A DNA stretch of 64,000 nucleotides from Pythium myriotylum (GCA_023091665.1 JALJCQ010000009.1:2046001-2110000); one strand, 5' to 3'; counted from the first letter of the stretch, positions 39,534 to 50,113 are shown. A program made the numbers and translations. Notes: generated by a model not told the origin, from the sequence alone.

Positions 39534-40877
39534 TTAAGATGAGCGAGGTAGCACGCTCCTTGTCACGGCAAAATCTTCTGCAACTTCGCCAGACGCAGCG
39601 TACACCATCATCCCACCTCCAGAGTTCGATACGCGAGCGAATGCGTTCCAGCTCGCGATCACACCCGAACTTGGACCCGGTCCATAAGCGCACGACTTGT
39701 CTACACACACTCCTATGGTCGCTTTAGAGAAGTCCCCGCCTAGTTGAGTCTTCCAGTCCATGAAGGTAGAGTTGAGCGCTTTCTCGTATATACCAGCCGC
39801 AACGCTGGGATCGAGCGCGACATTGTACGCCATGATGTTCACCCAGTCCACCGATTGCAAAATCTGGGTTGGGAAGCACCGCGAGTAGGCTGCGTTCGCT
39901 TCATTCTTGCAGAAGGAAGGCTCGCCTTCATTGAAGTACCCGTCGTATGATAGAAGCAACGTCGCGTCCAACTTCGACAACGCAGTTCGAGTGGCCTCAA
40001 CGAAACCAACTACGCGTGACGCGTTAAAAGCTGATCCGACGGTCTCATCGTCGATATCGATTCCATCAAACCCAAACTTCTTCACGAGTGCGACAGCTGA
40101 CGCGGCGAAGGCATCTGCATCTGTGATGTTCGCGATGGCGTCGTTGTTGGTCGAGCCGCCGATGCTCCCCATGGTCGCGATGCAGTTCCTGTTCATTCAG
40201 TGAGCACTGTCAGCTCACGTGGTTTGGGGAGCGGGACGACCACGATCATACTTGCGGAGAGTCTGGACGCAATTGAGAATCTCTGCATCTGTGTTCTGGA
40301 AAGTGGGAATGACACGGCCAGTCGCTCCATCCACAAGCGCAAAGCCGAAGACAACGTGAGTGACTCCGCTGGGGATCTGGAGAAAGGCAATGTCCACATT
40401 CAGACCACCCTCGCGCTCAGTCCACCTTCATGCAACCAATCTTCTCACCTTCTCGCAACCGGCGACTTCGCTCTGCCAGAATGCGACCGTGCGAGTGTGC
40501 GGGGCTGGGCGTCGCGCCGCGCAGGCCCCCTTAGACGAAGAGCCGGTCGTCGACCCGCCCGAAGACGGCGCTTTGCCTGTCGGGGAAGACGTGGAAGACC
40601 CACTTGTGTCGCTTTTGGTGGCCGCAGAAGCGTCGTCGTCGCTGTCCTTCTGCGTGGCGAGTACGACCGCGACGACAATAACCACCGCCACCAGGAACGT
40701 CACTGAGAAGACAGAACAGCATTAAGTGGTTTCGTGCAACTGATTGTTTAGCGTAATAGGCACCAACGCACCAGATAGGATGGAGAGCATTCGCTTCCGT
40801 AAGGGCTTGGAAGGGCGCTGGCGCCAAGACGGCCGAGCTTCATCGGAGACGCGGTATGCGTCTAGGTCCGTCGCCAT
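39534..40877 (-). CDS. GH18 chitinase-like protein with N-terminal membrane anchor, four exons
   Basis: 390 residues. Exons: 40772-40877, 40449-40702, 40252-40409 and 39534-40188; introns 69, 39 and 63 nt. The N-terminus MATDLDAYRVSDEARP is cytosolic, followed by one TM segment near residues 31-52 (LSVTFLVAVVIVVAVVLATQ), a Ser/Gly/Thr linker, and a glycoside hydrolase 18 barrel. The catalytic motif DxxDxDxE is intact as FDGIDIDDE (acid Glu221), with SIGGS before it and NIMAYNV after it. It should cleave chitin or related GlcNAc polymers at the cell surface or in the secretory path, perhaps in wall remodelling. The type II anchor differs from ordinary secreted chitinases. The exon 2/3 junction could shift by 6 nt. 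Confidence 0.85.
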
Positions 40878-41065
40878 GGCTCGTACGTACGAAGGGCTGC
40901 TTGGCGAGTTCGGAAGTGGCTCGTGTGTAGAACACAAGAGCTCTCACATTTCAGTCATTTGGAAGCCGGCGTCTCTGCCGCAGGAAGCCAACTGGCGTTT
41001 AACGAAGTGAACCAGCTGAGGTCTCACTCTGCGTTCACGTCTGGTATTCTGTTACTGCTTTCTTT

Positions 41066-42940
41066 CTATGGGACACTGTCCACTTCCTCCTCCATGTCTT
41101 GGCTCGCCAACAGCGAGATTGCCATATCGTGCGACGCTGCCATCCCTCGCCCACGCCACTGAACCTCTTTCGATGATGGCTTCCTCGAATCACGTCGGCG
41201 TAATCGTTCTCGACCTTTACGAAGAAGCTGTTCTCCCTTGATAATCTGGGACTCGTGCTCCGCATTCCCCGGAAGCAATTGCTCGTATTGCTCCATTCCG
41301 ATGATTTGCTTCACCACGCGGGCGTACACATTCGCCATTGTGCACACGACCAGGACAATCATCAACACGGGTGCGTACATGGAGAAATCTCGACCAAAAA
41401 TTCGGACGACCTGCATGTGGCTCCAAAGCTGGTGAAAGGCTGTCTCATTTGTGAGCTCCGGCTCATGAACAAGTAGCAAGAAATTATAGCCCAGCGCAAA
41501 CTGGAGTCGGCACTGGTGCATTGATGTCTTGAGAAGCGCAAGTTCACTCGAGTTTCGGTGGCCCCGCAACGCAAAGCGCCCGAACGACCGCAGCTTGAAC
41601 AGTGAAGAGTACGCACATAGTACCATGTACACCAGCAACAGGAATGCGATTATCTCGGTGCTGCTCGGCGGTATGCGACCTGCCAGAGATAACACGTGGA
41701 AGAGCGAAAACTCTGCAGTCCAGGCCATCGTCAGTTCGCCCCACAAAATGCAGATGGAGCTAACCGCTGTTAGGCATGCGCACAGAGCCCATAGCTGAGG
41801 GACTAGCAATCGCCTAAGCTCTTCCAGTGAAGAGCAAGCGAGCAAACGTATCTGACTACCAAGGTTCGTCGTCGAGTACAGACCCACGGGGGGCGCTGCA
41901 ATGTTGGTTGTTGGCTCTTGGCTATGGAGTTTCTCGGACAACAAGCACATCTCGAGCCACGCTTGCTCGGTCCCACGAAGGTCAGCCTGAGCAGATTTTA
42001 CTCGGCGATGGAGCTCGACAACATCGTTATATCTTGGAGCCGCATAGCTCATCGTCGAAGTGGAAAGCATGGGACTTGCTGTTGTCCGTGTCTTGGATGG
42101 CTGAATTCGGGATGACAACATCTTTGAAGGGAGATAGTGGTCACCATCTTGTCTGTCTGCTTCCACCAAGTCCATTATCGCGTTCATCCCAGCTTTGACC
42201 TCCTGCATATCGCTGGTTAGAATGATCGAGGCACTCTCAGCGCTGAGCATTCGGTCGTAATGCCCGCGTACTTCAAGCAACACGTCCTGATACAGGAAAA
42301 TGGCTTCCATTCGTTCGTGATGAACTTGATTCGCGCGGAAATTGATCGATCGAAGGCGTACTTCTGGGTAGCGAAGAGTCCACAACGAACGCGGGATATC
42401 GACGAGACCGTAGCCTAAAAGCAAGATAAGCCACAGAACACCGTAGGTGTTGGCACCCGCCATTGCAAGGCCGACGAGGCCGTGCATCGTAAAGTGTCCA
42501 AAGAACACCAAGTACACCACGATGCCTGCGATAACTGCCACAAGAACTGTCCAGTGGAGCACAAGTCGGCGAAATGATCCAATAATTCGGCGTTCCACGC
42601 GAAACTCGCCATGCAGCGAATACTCCACTAGAAACGGCAGCACGAACCAGCTCAGCACGAATGTCGACCAGTAGAGCACCTGCCAGGCCAGTAAGAAACC
42701 CGGAACATCTGCTCTGTCACCTTCGACATTGTCTTCATTCTCAGAGTCTTGTAGTAGAGATTGACTGTGTCGTGCAATGTCGATTGGCAACAGCAGCAAA
42801 CCAGTGAATCCCAGTGTCCAGCTGATGAAGACTGCCGCAAGACCGGCAGATGACACATGAGCGTCTCGATAACGGCCGAGAAGCAGCCATGTGAAGCCAA
42901 GAAGCCCACTGGCCTCCAGGAGCAGCAAGAGTACCGCCAT
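41066..42940 (-). CDS. LMBRD2: LMBR1 domain-containing protein 2 (LMBRD2) homologue
   Basis: 624-residue multi-pass membrane protein, single exon, ATG 42938-42940 (MAVLLLLLEASGLLGFTW). About nine hydrophobic segments, arranged as five N-terminal, a long cytosolic coiled loop (residues about 215-375) and four C-terminal. Diagnostic words are WQVLYWSTFVLSWFVLPFL, ANTYGVLWLILLLGYGLVDI and PRSLWTLRYP, which match the LMBR1/LMBRD2 family (yWsty.LtWlvlP and lLGYGLVeIPRs). In animals LMBRD2 associates with G-protein-coupled receptor signalling at the plasma membrane. The C-terminal 70 residues are basic and then acidic. It is divergent to the ABHD18 gene. Confidence 0.85.
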   Translation of the reverse strand: MAVLLLLLEASGLLGFTWLLLGRYRDAHVSSAGLAAVFISWTLGFTGLLLLPIDIARHSQSLLQDSENEDNVEGDRADVPGFLLAWQVLYWSTFVLSWFVLPFLVEYSLHGEFRVERRIIGSFRRLVLHWTVLVAVIAGIVVYLVFFGHFTMHGLVGLAMAGANTYGVLWLILLLGYGLVDIPRSLWTLRYPEVRLRSINFRANQVHHERMEAIFLYQDVLLEVRGHYDRMLSAESASIILTSDMQEVKAGMNAIMDLVEADRQDGDHYLPSKMLSSRIQPSKTRTTASPMLSTSTMSYAAPRYNDVVELHRRVKSAQADLRGTEQAWLEMCLLSEKLHSQEPTTNIAAPPVGLYSTTNLGSQIRLLACSSLEELRRLLVPQLWALCACLTAVSSICILWGELTMAWTAEFSLFHVLSLAGRIPPSSTEIIAFLLLVYMVLCAYSSLFKLRSFGRFALRGHRNSSELALLKTSMHQCRLQFALGYNFLLLVHEPELTNETAFHQLWSHMQVVRIFGRDFSMYAPVLMIVLVVCTMANVYARVVKQIIGMEQYEQLLPGNAEHESQIIKGEQLLRKGRERLRRRDSRKPSSKEVQWRGRGMAASHDMAISLLASQDMEEEVDSVP

Positions 42941-43374
42941 GAAAGCACCAAGTGGTTGGACGGATCAAACAAGCGGCCTCCGGGCTCGAGGATCGTCCAG
43001 CGCAGTCGGCGACTGTTTAGAAAAGGGCGTAAGAAGGAACGAAAAATAGAAGATTTGGTCGGCATGCGACCCTGGGCGATCTGACACCTAAGCGACTCTT
43101 CATGGCATGCGTGTGGAACGACGATCGGTCCAAGCCCATGGTGACAGAAGGGTCAAGCTGGCATGTCCAACAGAGGTTAGGAACCACGCGTGATGGTTGA
43201 AGTTCGATGGGGAGGTCGTCGTGTCTTTGGCAAGGAGTGTTCTCGATGGATTATCCACCAATCCCGTCGCGAGCTTTAGCCGACCCTACCCCCTCCGCCC
43301 GTGGCTGACCAGCAGCGGTCGTGTGTTCCCTTTGAGCCGACCAGCTCAATCGCCCAGTCGACCAGCGGACCGCA
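42941..43374. other. Divergent promoter between LMBRD2 and ABHD18
   Basis: 434 nt between two starts on opposite strands. A frame stays open on the plus strand from 43197, but it does not match the ABHD18 family. I see no additional gene. Confidence 0.5.
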
Positions 43375-44837
43375 ATGCGCCTGCGCCGCCTCGCGCTGCG
43401 CCTGACGCCGACGCTGCGCCTCGCGCCCCTGGAGCTGCCGCTCGTGCACCCGTGGGGGCTGCTCGCCGTGCTGCTGCGCGCGCCGAGCCGACTGCTCGAC
43501 CGACTCACGGCCGCGCACCACCGCTATCTCGACCGCGTGACCGCGCGCGTGACCCAGAACCCCGTCTTGTTCCCCCACGGGTTCTTTTGCGATGGGTGGG
43601 GCGACCTCACGACGCCCAAGCGACTCCGAGAGGTGCTGCAGAGCAACCGAATGAGCGAGATCAACCAACTCGTCGATCACGACATCACGTGGATGCCCGC
43701 GCACACTCTACCCAAGTCGCTCGTGCGGATCCAGGAGGGCAGGTTTAAGAGCACTCTACCCAATGCCAAACAGTTTCTTCCCGAAGCGAGCCTCGACGCG
43801 TACTTTGAGCTCGTCACGCCACTTGATGACGATAATGCTGCATCGAAAACGCTTGTTGGTAGGGACCATTACTGGATGAGGAGATACTATCGAGTCATCA
43901 GCTCACCTGTGAACTGAACCAACAGTGGTACTTCCAGGAACAGGAGAGCATGGTTTTCTCCATCGAAGAACCTCGATCGCTATGCCCCTGGCTAGGCGCG
44001 GTGTGGCTACTTTAGTACGTGTGTAGTGTTACATCGGCGTGTTGTATTTATTACTGATTACCGCTCCTTCAGATGCTAGAAGGTCCATTTTATGGGCGCC
44101 GACGACCTCGCGATCAGAAGGGCTCGAAACTGCGGCGGTGAGTGACGAGTGACATCTGATGTGGTGCTGATATCTTCCTCACGGTCGACGCTGTTTGGTG
44201 AACAAGGGTCTCAGACCTGCCAATCCTGGGCCAAGCGACGATCGAGGAAGCCAAATCTCTGCTATCTTATTTTCAGAAGTATCATGGGTACCGACATGTT
44301 GTTGTGGCCGGTAGCAGCATGGGGGGGCTTCACGCGGCAATGGTCGCGTCTGTTTATCCCGGTGATGTTGGTGCTACTGCTTGGTTGGCACCGCCGTCTG
44401 CAGTTCCTGTCTTCACTAAGGGCTTGCTCTCTGCGTCGTGCAATTGGTCCTCTCTATACAAGCAGCATGAGCTCCAGCTTCTAGACAACATGCTTCAAGG
44501 AAAAGCAGTAACTGCGTCTTCACAACATGAGGCATCTTTTCAGGACGAGGACCCTGTCCAGCAAGCCAAGAAACGGATGCGGATGTTTCTATCCATTACC
44601 GATATTGATAACTTCGATCCACCACGACGATCCGATGCTGTCGTATTCGTCGTGGGTACCGAGGACGAGTACATCGGCGCGACAAAGCCTGAGTGGACAC
44701 GACTCGCTGCGAAGTGGAAACCTGCGCAGTTTCGATTCGTGAAGACGGGCCATGTCAGTGGGATACTGCTAGAGAGTAAAGCATTCGAGAACACTATTAT
44801 GGACGTTGTGGATCAGCTCCGGCGCAACTCAACGTAG
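43375..44837 (+). CDS. ABHD18: ABHD18 (C4orf29) homologue, alpha/beta hydrolase, four exons
   Basis: 422 residues from exons 43375-43858, 43926-44014, 44073-44137 and 44207-44837; introns are 67, 58 and 69 nt with GT-AG ends. It starts MRLRRLALRLTPTLRLAP, a basic, acid-poor segment that may target mitochondria. Family words are LPGTGEHGFLHRRTSIAMPL, MLEGPFYGRRRPRDQ, GSSMGGLHAAMVASVYP (nucleophile elbow), VPVFTKGLLSASCNW, GTEDEYIG and TGHVSG (catalytic His region). Each aligns in order with human ABHD18 (AGTGDHHYWRRR, ENPYYGCRKPKDQ, GISMGGHMASLAV and so on). Without splicing exon 1 runs into a stop at 43917, so the introns are needed. Human ABHD18 has been linked to cardiolipin metabolism; the role here is inferred. 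Confidence 0.87.
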
Positions 44838-44870
44838 ATATTAGTTTGAACGAATTAACGGATATGGACC

Positions 44871-46913
44871 TTATTCGTGCAGACAGCAAACGATTATGCC
44901 TTGATATGTGCTCAGAACGGTCCGTAGCTCGCTACGAGAGACATTCTCCCTCCACATGATCTCTTCTAGATGGTACTGACCGTGGAAGTAAACACACAGT
45001 CGTCGAAAGAGTGTGTACACGGGGTTCGTAGTGGCAATGCGGTCTAAGTACGAGCGCTCCTGGTCGGTGAGACCGACGATATTTGTGTTTGCGGGTTGGA
45101 CTGATTTGGCGAGTGTCGTGTCGGGTGTCTTACTCTCACTGACAGCTGATGTGCGGCTAAGCGTTCGACTGGCTCTTGTTTCGCTTCGATAGCGACCATT
45201 CACTGAGAATGAAAAGTTCTCGTCATCATCGAGAGGGTCTTGGTCCTGCTCACCAGGGTTCTCCTGGTCAGGTGGGATCATAAAATAGACGTATCGGTGG
45301 AGCTGGATGATAAAGTCACGCTGGAGTAGCCAGATCTAGCGTCAATGATAAAAGTCAGCAGTTAGCTTACGGCGCAGGCCACATCAGACACATACCAGCA
45401 TATGAATGTACTCGACTTTCTTCATACTGGACATGTTCTTCACCGAGTCACCGAGTCGTCGGGCTCCACTAAAGCTTGCTAATACTTCGCACAGTTCACG
45501 AGGGGGATACTTGCGCTTGAACTCGAGCGCAAGCGATGAAGTAGTTCGAAGCGACATCTTCGGGTTTACTTGATAGAAGTTGTGCATTGTGATTGTATCG
45601 ACCACACGACCATACCCCCAATAAACGAGGTGTCCTGCAAGTCGGAACAATTGGTGGATGGGGATAGATGTCTCTAGAGCTAGATCTTGAAAACTCTTTA
45701 GAGGGCTTGCAGCGGTGACCAGTGCGCGTAGTTGGTTTGAATGATCGGTTGGTAGAGCATTCAGAACGGTGTCGTCATCTGTGAGCAAAAGGAGGGTCTG
45801 GTACGGCCGGAGATTCTGCATTTTCAGTGCGACTGAGTCTGTAAGGGTGAGGGACAGTTTCACCCAGTGGTTGATGACCACGTGAACCATCCCATTCTCC
45901 TCCAAACCATGGTATACACGCTTCAAATCGTTCGCAAGTACGCTTTTTTCCAGTGCCACGTCAATCAAAGTCTGGGGGTCGACTTCGAGAACACTTTGAC
46001 CGGATGATTCAACTCCGTCTTTCCCACCGGATCCCCCGTTCGCACTACTCGCATTACCACTTCCGCCTGTCGTATTTGCCGCATTCGACGTATTGCTACT
46101 GCCACCGCTCGGGCCGCTGGAAGCGATGAGCATCCGCTCGTTCTGGAGCAGCTCGTCGCGAATGTGTAGTAACTCTCGAACTTCACGCGACACAAACCCG
46201 GCACGTAGCTCTTCGTGGAGAAGCCCATTTGCCAATTGAGCAGCGATATTTCGGAAAGCTGCAATACGTTGCTTATGATGCTGGAGTCGAGCTTCCTCGC
46301 TGTATCCGTCAGAATCTCGCCATCGCCGAGATCTCTTCACACTGTCACCAGCATTAGCATCCACCTCTTCGCCGTCTGCTTCCAAGCTTGCGTCACCCAT
46401 ATAAAGAAACTGCCTTCGCTGAGATGGTTGTTGCTGCCGCTCATCCAGAGCGAAAATTACATTGAACATGGTTGTGTCACTCTCGTGTGGCGAAGGGGAC
46501 GACTGGCCATGAGTTATCGTTCCCCCCGTTGTCGAGGAAGTTGATGCTTGTGCAGCAGGTGCGGAGATGGCGCCTGCAGTCGGCGTTCGCCTCGGCACAA
46601 GCACCGGGTGTGTGATGAAACGCAAATCGTCGATCACGAGCTCGAAACTCTCGTTGCAAAGTGCATTCTTCGGCCTGAAGAGCTTGGCGATGAGCGGCGC
46701 GCTGAGCTTGTGGAAGCTAGAGACGTGGTCGAGCGCAGCAGACGCCGGTGGGCAGGGGTAGCGGAAGGCGAGGTTGCATCCTTTGTGGATGTCGTCCACG
46801 ACTAGCGCTATGCCCATCAGCTCACTGCAGCCGATGTGGGGACTCATGGGCTTCATGTAAAGACGAGAAATCGAATGAGGCAGTTCAGACTCGAACGAGC
46901 GTGCTGCACTCAT
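44871..46913 (-). CDS. NPRL3: NPRL3, GATOR1 complex subunit, two exons
   Basis: GATOR1 acts on Rag GTPases at the lysosome/vacuole to restrain TORC1 when amino acids are scarce. 660 residues from exons 45396-46913 and 44871-45335, with a 60-nt intron. Start MSAARSFESELPHS; then GIALVVDDIHKGCNLAFRYP, SFELVIDDLRFITHP, LRPYQTLLLLTDDDTVLNAL, LFRLAGHLVYWGYGRVV, and across the splice MLIWLLQRDFIIQLHRYVYF, all in the order of human NPRL3. The C-terminus FRRLCVYFHGQYHLEEIMW matches its HHLEEIM. A long Ser/Gly/Asn linker (about residues 265-300) is lineage-specific. The stop lies 33 nt from the ABHD18 stop (convergent), and the start only 28 nt from the upstream gene's stop. Confidence 0.92.
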
Positions 46914-46941
46914 TTATAGAGGTAGCTGAGTACGCGCGAAC

Positions 46942-47760
46942 CTACGTGTCGTGTGTAGCCATGTGAGCAACTCGAGAGGTCAGCTCCAACATCAGACGAC
47001 CATGAACCGAGTCGACAACCGGGAGTATGCTCTGGTCATGCCTGCAAAACAATAAGTTCACAGAGCAAAGCTGCTGTAGGTAGACCTTGATGTCGGCTAA
47101 AGATACGCCATCGCCAGAAGGAATGTCCGATACTAGAAGTACGCTTTGTCCCGAGCTTAGGCTGTGGCGGATCGTGCGCAACACACTCTCACGATACACG
47201 GAGCTGGAAACAAGGTGCTTTGGATCCAGTTGAAGCATACTGGCATTTCGTTCGCGATGAGAAAATGGTAGCCCTGAGGTTAACCTCATCGCACCGCCCT
47301 CGTAGGCTAAACCTGGAATGTTTGAACTCAGGACTGCCGGCTGTTCTTCTAGCCCAGTGGGCTGGTTGTCTGTCCGACTACCAACCCCTTCTCGGTAAAT
47401 ACTCGCGCGTAATTGGTGCTGGGCCACACCACCACTGCTTCTTGTTGTTCTCACTAATGTTTGTAAAGTTTGGGCGTGAAAGCCTTCCTGGCTGCAACAC
47501 TCTTCTTTTTCTCGAGCCGCGGACTGATCAATTGGCGGTTTGCGATCAGGAATCGACAAAAAACAGAGGCCCTGAGCATCGGAAACTCCTCCGCTATTCG
47601 TGAACACTGCTCGTTGTTGTACGCAGCAGTCCTTGACACGCTGTAGGTCTTCATGGCAGTCCTGTTCGCGATCACTCCCTGAGCACCACTTTCTCCACTT
47701 CTTCACTACAGCCTTGTGATGCGCGAGCGACTTGCGCTGGTGACCATTGGCTTTGTCCAT
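46942..47760 (-). CDS. Hypothetical protein, 272 residues
   Basis: From ATG 47758-47760 (MDKANGHQRKSLAHHKAVVK); the frame is open to another ATG at 47863-47865, which overlaps the start of the divergent coiled-coil gene, so I prefer the internal one. Not recognised. The N-terminal half is basic and Cys-rich; the C-terminal 95 residues look globular (SGQSVLLVSDIPSGDGVSLA, then CRHDQSILPVVDSVHGRLML). It ends just 28 nt upstream of the NPRL3 ATG on the same strand, which leaves little room for a separate promoter. The two may share a transcript, or one boundary may be wrong. Confidence 0.6.
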   Translation of the reverse strand: MDKANGHQRKSLAHHKAVVKKWRKWCSGSDREQDCHEDLQRVKDCCVQQRAVFTNSGGVSDAQGLCFLSIPDRKPPIDQSAAREKEECCSQEGFHAQTLQTLVRTTRSSGGVAQHQLRASIYREGVGSRTDNQPTGLEEQPAVLSSNIPGLAYEGGAMRLTSGLPFSHRERNASMLQLDPKHLVSSSVYRESVLRTIRHSLSSGQSVLLVSDIPSGDGVSLADIKVYLQQLCSVNLLFCRHDQSILPVVDSVHGRLMLELTSRVAHMATHDT

Positions 47761-47863
47761 AATCAAAACGAAGAGAACTTGATGAAAATATTTTGAGGAT
47801 TTCTTTCCATGGTACATTGGATATAATTCACACGAGCGGTCGTTTGGGATCCACTCCAAAATC

Positions 47864-48886
47864 ATGAGGACTGAGCCCCGAGTGACGCTCGCACCACTAC
47901 ACTCGTCGAAGTCTCAGGACCGTCAAATAGCAAGCTGCAAGAAGAAAGTGACCACGGCTCATTCAACCAACGCAAATGCACGAGGATTGGTCCCACCACG
48001 AACAAGAACGAAGAGAACCCCCCAAGGAGGACTTCAACTTCGGATCCGGACGAGACACAATTCTGTAGATGAACCATCTCCTGCAGAAGCCCTCACTGGA
48101 GATAACGCACCAACTGATTACGCTACAGAGTGTCAGCGCTTGCGATGTGAACTTGAACGCGTCGTGGCTGACCACCAGCGACAGGCAGACGAGATCGTTG
48201 CATTACGCGCGTTAGCAAGATCACTGAAGGAGGAGGTGGAGATGATGCATAGCACCCATAGCCCAATTGAACGTTCGTCTTGCGATCAGAGATCGCCCGC
48301 GCAGGGTTTTTTCCGACTCGACGCTCAAGTGGACACACTAATAGCAGAGAACGAGCGACTGGAAGCGCGGGTTCGGGCGATGGAGCACCAAAATCGCGAG
48401 CTTACGGACCTTCTACAAGGTGAGATTCCGCGCCAGAAAATATTGGTAGTGCAAGCACTCGCTGAGTCCAAGTCACTGGCAAGCCAGCTTCGCGATGAGC
48501 AAAATGAAAATGATCGTTTGCGGGGCGAGCTCGCTTACTACCGAGCGAGGGGGCGCTCTCCTGTGCACGTAAGATCGCAACACGCAGCTAACCATCGTGG
48601 GGATCAGTGTCTGGATCAAGACGTTGGAAATCGTCCCACGTGGAACAATCAGCACGAATCGATGCATGAGTGCGAAGAGAGCCTACGAGAGTCGCTGCTA
48701 TCGTGCAAGCTTCCTAAGTCTGCTTTCACAGGCTCGGACGTTTCGTCCCAGATTGAATGCGACGTCGATAATCTTAGAGCAGAACTACGACGTTTGCATA
48801 GATCAATCGATACATCTGAGCTGTTGGCTCAGGGTAGCCAAGGCATCGTTCACTCGTCTGATGAACCCAGGGACTGGAATGAATAG
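47864..48886 (+). CDS. Coiled-coil protein, 340 residues
   Basis: Single exon from ATG 47864 (MRTEPRVTLAPLHSSKSQD). Not recognised. The N-terminal 75 residues are basic and probably disordered. Heptad-like helices run at about 85-125 (CQRLRCELERVVADHQRQAD), 150-225 (VDTLIAENERLEARVRAMEH) and 290-325 (CDVDNLRAELRRLHRSID). This layout is common in centrosome, basal-body or motor-adaptor proteins, but no family word is visible. It is divergent from the 272-residue hypothetical gene; the two possible starts overlap. Confidence 0.72.
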   Translation: MRTEPRVTLAPLHSSKSQDRQIASCKKKVTTAHSTNANARGLVPPRTRTKRTPQGGLQLRIRTRHNSVDEPSPAEALTGDNAPTDYATECQRLRCELERVVADHQRQADEIVALRALARSLKEEVEMMHSTHSPIERSSCDQRSPAQGFFRLDAQVDTLIAENERLEARVRAMEHQNRELTDLLQGEIPRQKILVVQALAESKSLASQLRDEQNENDRLRGELAYYRARGRSPVHVRSQHAANHRGDQCLDQDVGNRPTWNNQHESMHECEESLRESLLSCKLPKSAFTGSDVSSQIECDVDNLRAELRRLHRSIDTSELLAQGSQGIVHSSDEPRDWNE

Positions 48887-49253
48887 TTGAACACGTAAAT
48901 TACTTGTGTATAACGCTACGTAATGAGCCATCTAGTCTTCCCACCCGGAATGATTTGTGTCTCGGACTGCTGGTCGAAATGAGGACCGCGGAGACAGTGT
49001 TCCCCTCCGGACAATACCAGACAACGATGTCACCACTCGAAATGAGGAGCGTGAGTTCATCGTCTGAACGTGCGGAGTCACTTCCAGGTAGGAGGTGGAC
49101 GGGTTGGTATAAAATGGTGAGTCATGCGTGCATAGGAAAAAGTGCAACGACTGGGACATCGCGCTCAACATTGTTCACCTGAACAACGGATCGCAAACAC
49201 TTCCCAGTATCGTTCAGCATCATTTCCATGGACTCGCAGCTCCCACCGATCCA
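48887..49253. other. Gap with a possible interrupted small frame on the minus strand
   Basis: 367 nt between convergent gene ends. On the minus strand a frame from ATG 49227-49229 to the stop at 48900-48902 is open for 109 codons apart from one TGA at 49122-49124. Its translation looks protein-like (SSGDIVVWYCPEGNTVSAVL). No GT-AG pair that removes only the TGA is obvious. It could be a small decayed gene, a missed splice, or 3' UTR sequence. Confidence 0.3.
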
Positions 49254-50009
49254 TTAGTTGGAGTTCTTCTTCTTGCGACCGCGATGCTTACGAATGCGGC
49301 GTCGACGGGTCTTTGTTGGGCGTTCGGTCGTGGTTTCTTCTGTGTCAGTTTCGATATCTGTCTTTGAGCTTTCGTCGTCAAACTCGACTGGCGTGTGGTT
49401 GATGCGCCATCGTCGCTGAATTACTCGGGCGGATTGATTCTGGCGGAACGCGGCAAGTTGCTGAGTGCGCTGGGCCAAAGCGGCGTGGCGGGGCGTTGCA
49501 GGCGGGTGCGGGATGGGAACTGAAATGTTGCTGGCGTCGTCGTTACTGTCATCCAGCACGAACGACAGATCGATGGGGAGGTTTTCCAACTCCTCATTTG
49601 TTGGAATGTCTCGGTCACTACTCTCTCGGTCATTGCTTCGGGCCACTGGTGCTACAGAGGCGGATTTTTGCTTTTTGAGCAGCAGACCACGTGCAGAGGC
49701 GCTTCGTGGCTCGATCTTTTGCACCTCCGTGTTGTCTGGGCGGCAAAAGTCTTCTTCTTCCAACTCGACCTCGAGCACGACCGATGCGGGCGCGCAGCAA
49801 ACGAGTTTCATGACGAGGCGGTCATGCACCCGGGCGAGCCATCGTCCGAAGGCCGAGTCTTGTTTCTCGAGCGGCTTCGTTGGGGTGATGCAATCTTCTT
49901 CGCCCGCGAAGGCGTTCTGCGGATGCGAGCGGCGGTGCGCGGGCGACGGCGGCGTCATGCTGGTGGTCGTCGCTTGGCGGAGGCTGAGCGAATTGCGGAG
50001 TGAGCACAT
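49254..50009 (-). CDS. Hypothetical IQ-motif protein with basic tail
   Basis: 251 residues from ATG 50007-50009 (MCSLRNSLSLRQATTTSM). Not recognised as a family. A region near residues 52-80 (AFGRWLARVHDRLVMKLVCC) is hydrophobic-basic. An IQ-like calmodulin-binding helix, QSARVIQRRWRINHTP, lies near 194-210. The C-terminus is an acidic Thr/Glu stretch followed by a strong basic cluster (RRRRIRKHRGRKKKNSN), a likely nuclear localisation signal. Two CCAAT boxes lie in the 252-nt divergent promoter shared with CTNNBL1. Confidence 0.65.
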   Translation of the reverse strand: MCSLRNSLSLRQATTTSMTPPSPAHRRSHPQNAFAGEEDCITPTKPLEKQDSAFGRWLARVHDRLVMKLVCCAPASVVLEVELEEEDFCRPDNTEVQKIEPRSASARGLLLKKQKSASVAPVARSNDRESSDRDIPTNEELENLPIDLSFVLDDSNDDASNISVPIPHPPATPRHAALAQRTQQLAAFRQNQSARVIQRRWRINHTPVEFDDESSKTDIETDTEETTTERPTKTRRRRIRKHRGRKKKNSN

Positions 50010-50113
50010 GGGCGAAACCGGCGCGATCCGTGGAGAACATTCTGCTGACTGCTCCTCGTCAGGACGAAAATGCTCACGACCTTTGAAGATCGTTCAACGT
50101 GTCGAGCGATCTC

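Noticed and set aside
43197..43748. 183-codon plus-strand frame overlapping ABHD18 exon 1
   Set aside because: It is out of frame with the conserved ABHD18 words and is Pro/Arg/Ala-rich; the 43375 frame is the real one.
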